DNA from: Hydractinia symbiolongicarpus
Taxonomy: Eukaryota > Cnidaria > Hydrozoa > Anthoathecata > Hydractiniidae
Length of the DNA stretch: 64,000 bases
Direction of reading: 5' to 3'
Assembly: GCF_029227915.1 (NCBI RefSeq)
Contig: NC_079884.1
Coordinates: 13,020,001 to 13,084,000 of the forward strand
The position numbers were made by a program, and so were the translations under genes. Below, piece after piece: positions 60,489 through 64,000 of the stretch. The notes under the pieces were generated by a model, which saw only the letters and a list, made by a program, of their open reading frames with translations, made no database searches and had not been told where the DNA came from. Each line of letters opens with the position of its first letter. Positions within the stretch are counted from its first letter, which is position 1.

Positions 60489-60785
60489 TTAATTCGGTTT
60501 CGTCAGCACGTCTTGTACATGACCACATAAAAAAAAGTTGTATGAATCCAATGATTTAAAAGCCTTCATCGACTCGTGAGTGATACCACTACTAGGACTT
60601 TTCACTAAGTACATATGGATATCTCCAAATGTTATATCTGGTAAATACTTTGGATCGTTTTGCCAGTCTTTTTTTAAGGTACAAGGATCTGGTAATACCT
60701 CATCATTGGCTAGGGTGAGCTTTTTAATATACAAAGTTTTCTCATCTTTATCAAGCGAAAGAAAATAACTTAAATCTGACCACAT
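60489..60785 (-). pseudogene. N-terminal fragment of the YqaJ-type transposon protein
   Basis: 98 codons from Met at 60785. The blocks LPDITFGDIHMYLVKSPS and KAFKSLDSYNFFLCGHVQDV are typical of the N-terminus of metazoan YqaJ/SWIM-type proteins. It ends at a stop just before the LINE. The zinc-finger region that normally joins it to the YqaJ domain is missing. Confidence 0.6.
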
Positions 60786-61740
60786 GGCGTCCTAGTTATT
60801 TCAGCAGCAACGACAAACAGGCCGGTTAATTTCGGCGAACATATTTTTTTGTAAACCTTGGGAGATGTCAATTTGGTGGCCTATGAATTAGAAAAGCTCT
60901 ATACGAGCGCTGACAAAAGAAAATATAATTGAACAAAGATTCAGGCATCTATTGTTTTTAATCACGAACAGAAATGTTAAACCATTCGTTGATAAATTTT
61001 TAAAACGCGATAGAAATTCTTTTTTTAGATCGTGTTTTAAAAATCTAAGAACGAAGAATGGTGATAGAAAAGCTTTGTTACATCGCATTTTAAAAGTCTA
61101 ATAACGAAAAGCAGCAACAGAAATGCTTTTTTAGATTGCATTTAAAAAAATTAAGAACGAAGAACAGCGATAGAAAAAGCTTTTTTAGATCGCATTTTAA
61201 AAGTTTAAGAACGTAATTTAATTTGTTTTTGAAATCTTATCATGAAGGGAAAAGTCCTGAATGTAGGGTTTTTCCGTTTGTGTTGTTTAACATTGCTTTT
61301 TATAAGAAGAACTTTTAAAAGTTTTGCATTGTAAAAAATGTTTCGATGATAAAGAACTATTACTAAAAGTTTTAAAAAGTAGCAGCATTAGTTTTTTTTT
61401 AAATATCAAGACCATTGAATTTCAAATATAAATCAATTTCGTGACGTGTTAGTTCATTTTTCTAAAATAATATATTTCAATAAAGTTATTGCGATCTTTA
61501 ACACTTTTAAACAATAACATACATGTTACATGTGACAAAAAAAGGATTCATCGAATCTTATTGTTATGACTCGCGCACAACGATAACAATAGAAAGCAAT
61601 TAAGTTCATGTACAAACAAAAGATATGTGAAGGTTCTTTATGTAGACATGAGATCGTTAAACGACATCGTAAAACTCGCATACATGTAAAGTTTCATTTA
61701 GCTACATATATTTATCTGATTATTCATAGCGTATAAATGT
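60786..61740. other. Gene-free stretch with ~75-bp degenerate tandem repeat
   Basis: At about 60960-61220, four units carry GATAGAAATGCTTTTTTAGA, TCGCATTTTAAAAG and TCTAAGAACGAAGAA. Otherwise AT-rich, with no gene recognised. Confidence 0.6.
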
Positions 61741-62082
61741 ACAATTACGGACACTTTTACGGTCTTTGCGTCTTACCGCAACAAAATCCATCGAAATAAT
61801 TAACCCATGGTTCTAAACGGGAGATTTATCTATTGGCTACACGTTGGAACCATTTTTCCAAACATTGTTGGACCTGCCTCACCACAATTTCTGTTTATAG
61901 CCGAGCACCGCCTGCGTCCAATTACGGACACCTACGTTTAATTACGGACACACTGTTTTTTGTATTTTTGAGGGTCAGCGGCAGGTATATTGTATTTATT
62001 CCTACTGGAAGGGAGTGTTTAAACGTTACTTTTGACTCACAACAAGTTTTGACTTAATTAAGGAGTGTCCGTAATTACACGT
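61741..62082. promoter_or_regulatory. Cluster of AATTACGGACAC motifs at the pogo element end
   Basis: ACAATTACGGACAC at 61741, CCAATTACGGACAC at about 61917, TTAATTACGGACAC at about 61937 and the inverted GTGTCCGTAATTAC at about 62067. They lie just downstream of the transposase stop. Such a set of direct and inverted motifs is what subterminal transposase-binding sites look like. The outer terminal repeat cannot be verified because the far end is outside the window. Confidence 0.5.
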
Positions 62083-62176
62083 AAAAATTGACCCAACAAA
62101 ACATTTTTTAGTCGTTACAGATCATTAGCGGGAAATGGTAAAACATTAAAAAAGCGAGATTTTTTATTTTCCTTTT

Positions 62177-63991
62177 TTATTCAAATCGACAACTGTAACA
62201 TAAATATGTGTCACTTGACAATTCCGCCTTTGTAGCTCTCGCACAAACGCCATGGAACCATGCAAACCACGTATCGCAACCAATCCAGATGATTTTGTTG
62301 CAAGCAACTGGTGGGTTTGACCTTTTACAGATAGCACAGTGCGTCTCACGCTCAAATTCTTCCTTGCTGCTACTTTCGTACTCACTCTCCGTCTCTTCAA
62401 CTATCTCATTTTCTTGGCCGTCATCCAACTCGCTGTCATCACTTTCGAACGATATCATTGTTCTTTTCTGTCGCACAGATCGGGTTTTCAACATAACCCT
62501 TTTTCGCCTTTTTTTTTCGGACTGCAGAGCTTCTTTACTTAGTTTTTTTCGTTCTCTCTCCTTTTTCCTTTCTTCTTTTGCCTTCTCTTCCAATTCTTTC
62601 TTCTCCACCTTCTCTCGAAACGCTTGTCGATGCTCGTCGCTTGTGAGAACTCTCGCCTTAGTAATAATCCTGGTGTTCTTTTGTTTGTTAGGCTTTGGCG
62701 CTGGAAATATAAAGGCATCAACCAAAGACGCTGGGATAATACCTGCTGCAACGAGAGGATTTACAGGTGTTGTTGGAGTGGAGGTGAAAGGGCTTGCTGC
62801 AGTGGGAAGATTGGTTGGTGTTGTTGCAATCGACGAGGGCGGTGGAGTAGAAGCATCTGTTGAAGGTATTACTGGTGTAGAAAAAGAGCCACCAGGCAAC
62901 GAATTAAAAGATGCTCCTGTTGAAGAACCTGGTACTGCTGGTGTTGTGGATGTTACAGTATTGTTTCCATTCGGAGCGGACGAAATAAAATCAACGCTGT
63001 TGTCTGGCATTAATCGCTCCTTGTCGATGGCGTCAGGGTTGAATGGACAGATCCCTGTTTTCTGAAATCCATTTTTAATAATGGTGATCCCCATCGATCC
63101 TTCAAACGCTGCCTTAAATATCGCAGTGAAATTTGTTTTACACACAGTTAGTGGAACAGTGTGGCCCATGGTTGCAAGCTTCAAATTATCTGTAATTTTT
63201 GAGAAATGCACCTTTAGAGGCTTGAAAATCGACACATCCAATGGCTGGAGTATATTGGTTGTGTGAGGGGGCAAACAGTACAAGTGGATTTGGTTCTCCA
63301 CTAGCATATCTATCATCTCTATATCGAGATGAGAACCGTGGCCATCCAAGATCAACAATATTGGTTTTTGTATGTATCTTGTCTGAGGAATAAACAGCTT
63401 TTCACACCACTGTTTAAAAAGCTCGATGTCCATGTAGCCGTTTGGCGAATGGGCGTATTGAGCATTGGTAGGACCATCTCTAGCATAAGGACCGGATGGG
63501 AAAGCCTTTTCAAAAATTATCATTGGAGGCAACGGCACTCCAGCAGCTGATACAGCGACATGGGCAGTGATGTGATCCCTATTTCCTTTGCTCTCAGAGT
63601 AGGGGTGCTTAGTTGATCTTGAGACGACAACCTTTTCAACGCGAGCATCCATGGAGATACCTGACTCGTCGCAATTGAAGATTCGATCTGGCTTATCGAG
63701 GATATCAAGATCGACCAATGTTTTTCTTAAAAGACCAAAGTGCTGTTTTATAACAGTCACATTGGCCATTCTAGAACGTCCTCTGTCGAGGCCGTCGGGT
63801 TTTCGCAGGGCAATTTCTCGCAAATTACGTTTCTTGAAACTGTCCCACCAAGTATGACCAGGACCACTGACACGGTTGAACGAGCTGGTACGCTTGCTTC
63901 GTTTTACGATGTTCCATGCAAAAACTTTTATTGCTGAAATACTTAACGGGTGTGCAATAGAAGCCATGTATTTGATATAATGAATTAACAT
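62177..63991 (-). CDS. Pogo/Tigger-type transposase with C-terminal PHD-like finger
   Basis: 604 codons, uninterrupted. The DDE_1 core has Asp108 (FNCDESGI), Asp216 (ILDGHGSH) and Asp252 (LQPLDVSIFKPLK), the DDD set of pogo-like transposases, which cut and paste their element at TA sites. A Ser/Thr/Pro linker (about residues 340-420), a highly charged coiled coil (about 455-525), an acidic patch (SFESDDSELDDGQ) and a Cys/His finger (CAICKRSN, WFHGVCA, YLCYSC) at the very end follow. The start is uncertain: the usual N-terminal DNA-binding helix-turn-helix is not in this frame, and the window ends 9 bases upstream of the Met. The coding part is clearly less AT-rich than its surroundings, and no lesion is visible, suggesting a young copy. 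A domesticated gene is the alternative. Confidence 0.92.
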   Translation of the reverse strand: MLIHYIKYMASIAHPLSISAIKVFAWNIVKRSKRTSSFNRVSGPGHTWWDSFKKRNLREIALRKPDGLDRGRSRMANVTVIKQHFGLLRKTLVDLDILDKPDRIFNCDESGISMDARVEKVVVSRSTKHPYSESKGNRDHITAHVAVSAAGVPLPPMIIFEKAFPSGPYARDGPTNAQYAHSPNGYMDIELFKQWCEKLFIPQTRYIQKPILLILDGHGSHLDIEMIDMLVENQIHLYCLPPHTTNILQPLDVSIFKPLKVHFSKITDNLKLATMGHTVPLTVCKTNFTAIFKAAFEGSMGITIIKNGFQKTGICPFNPDAIDKERLMPDNSVDFISSAPNGNNTVTSTTPAVPGSSTGASFNSLPGGSFSTPVIPSTDASTPPPSSIATTPTNLPTAASPFTSTPTTPVNPLVAAGIIPASLVDAFIFPAPKPNKQKNTRIITKARVLTSDEHRQAFREKVEKKELEEKAKEERKKERERKKLSKEALQSEKKRRKRVMLKTRSVRQKRTMISFESDDSELDDGQENEIVEETESEYESSSKEEFERETHCAICKRSNPPVACNKIIWIGCDTWFAWFHGVCARATKAELSSDTYLCYSCRFE

Positions 63992-64000
63992 TGTCTCCTC

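Noticed and set aside
62208-63065. 285-codon frame on the plus strand
   Set aside because: Exactly antisense to the pogo transposase C-terminal half; low-complexity Ser/Leu composition mirrors the Glu/Lys-rich coding strand.

Overview
The window looks like nuclear DNA of an early-branching animal, most likely a cnidarian. It is AT-rich, has intron-rich genes with GT..AG splice sites, and carries many DNA transposons, LINE fragments, tRNA-derived SINEs and foldback elements. The genus is not determined. Cnidaria is inferred from the immune-type receptor content and the transposon mix.

Left third (about 1-28.6 kb, + strand): a tandem cluster of SEFIR-domain (IL-17 receptor type) receptor genes, read from exon/intron structure. 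Copy A (exons 2177-4144, candidate signal-peptide exon 1015-1074) keeps the ectodomain exons but stops exactly where the membrane segment should begin. Copy B (12352-19724, candidate signal-peptide exon 5859-5912) has two Ig domains, a linker with a furin-like motif, an extracellular module, a membrane segment and a SEFIR domain. Copy C (25431-28568) has the same module, membrane segment and SEFIR, but no Ig exons were found. The SEFIR exons of B and C are almost identical (181/186 bases) although the rest of the genes has diverged, which points to gene conversion. Introns and spacers hold a LINE fragment (10.2-11.2 kb), a Tigger-like MITE (5.0-5.6 kb), a SINE (7.6-7.9 kb) and many short foldback repeats.

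Middle (28.6-42.3 kb): mostly gene-poor. It holds a three-exon Ras-like small GTPase (34267-36401, +) convergent with a single-exon class A GPCR (36721-37851, -), a ~0.7 kb tandem array of a dispersed repeat family (38.8-39.5 kb), and a tRNA-Ala(TGC) at 41248-41319.

Right (42.36-55.21 kb, - strand): the Paf1-complex subunit CTR9, reconstructed as 28 exons with an unbroken 3228-base frame. Only the first ~15 codons are missing. Its introns hold SINEs and a hAT-like MITE.

Right edge (56.3-64 kb): a transposon graveyard. A decayed THAP/DDE_4 transposase (+) faces remnants of a YqaJ-exonuclease/PHD gene (-), an arrangement resembling two-gene ISL2EU-type elements. A LINE with its catalytic YADD box deleted lies in the YqaJ part, and a fragment of the transposase has been copied into the PHD part between 92-bp direct repeats. 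An apparently intact pogo-type transposase with a C-terminal PHD-like finger runs off the right end.
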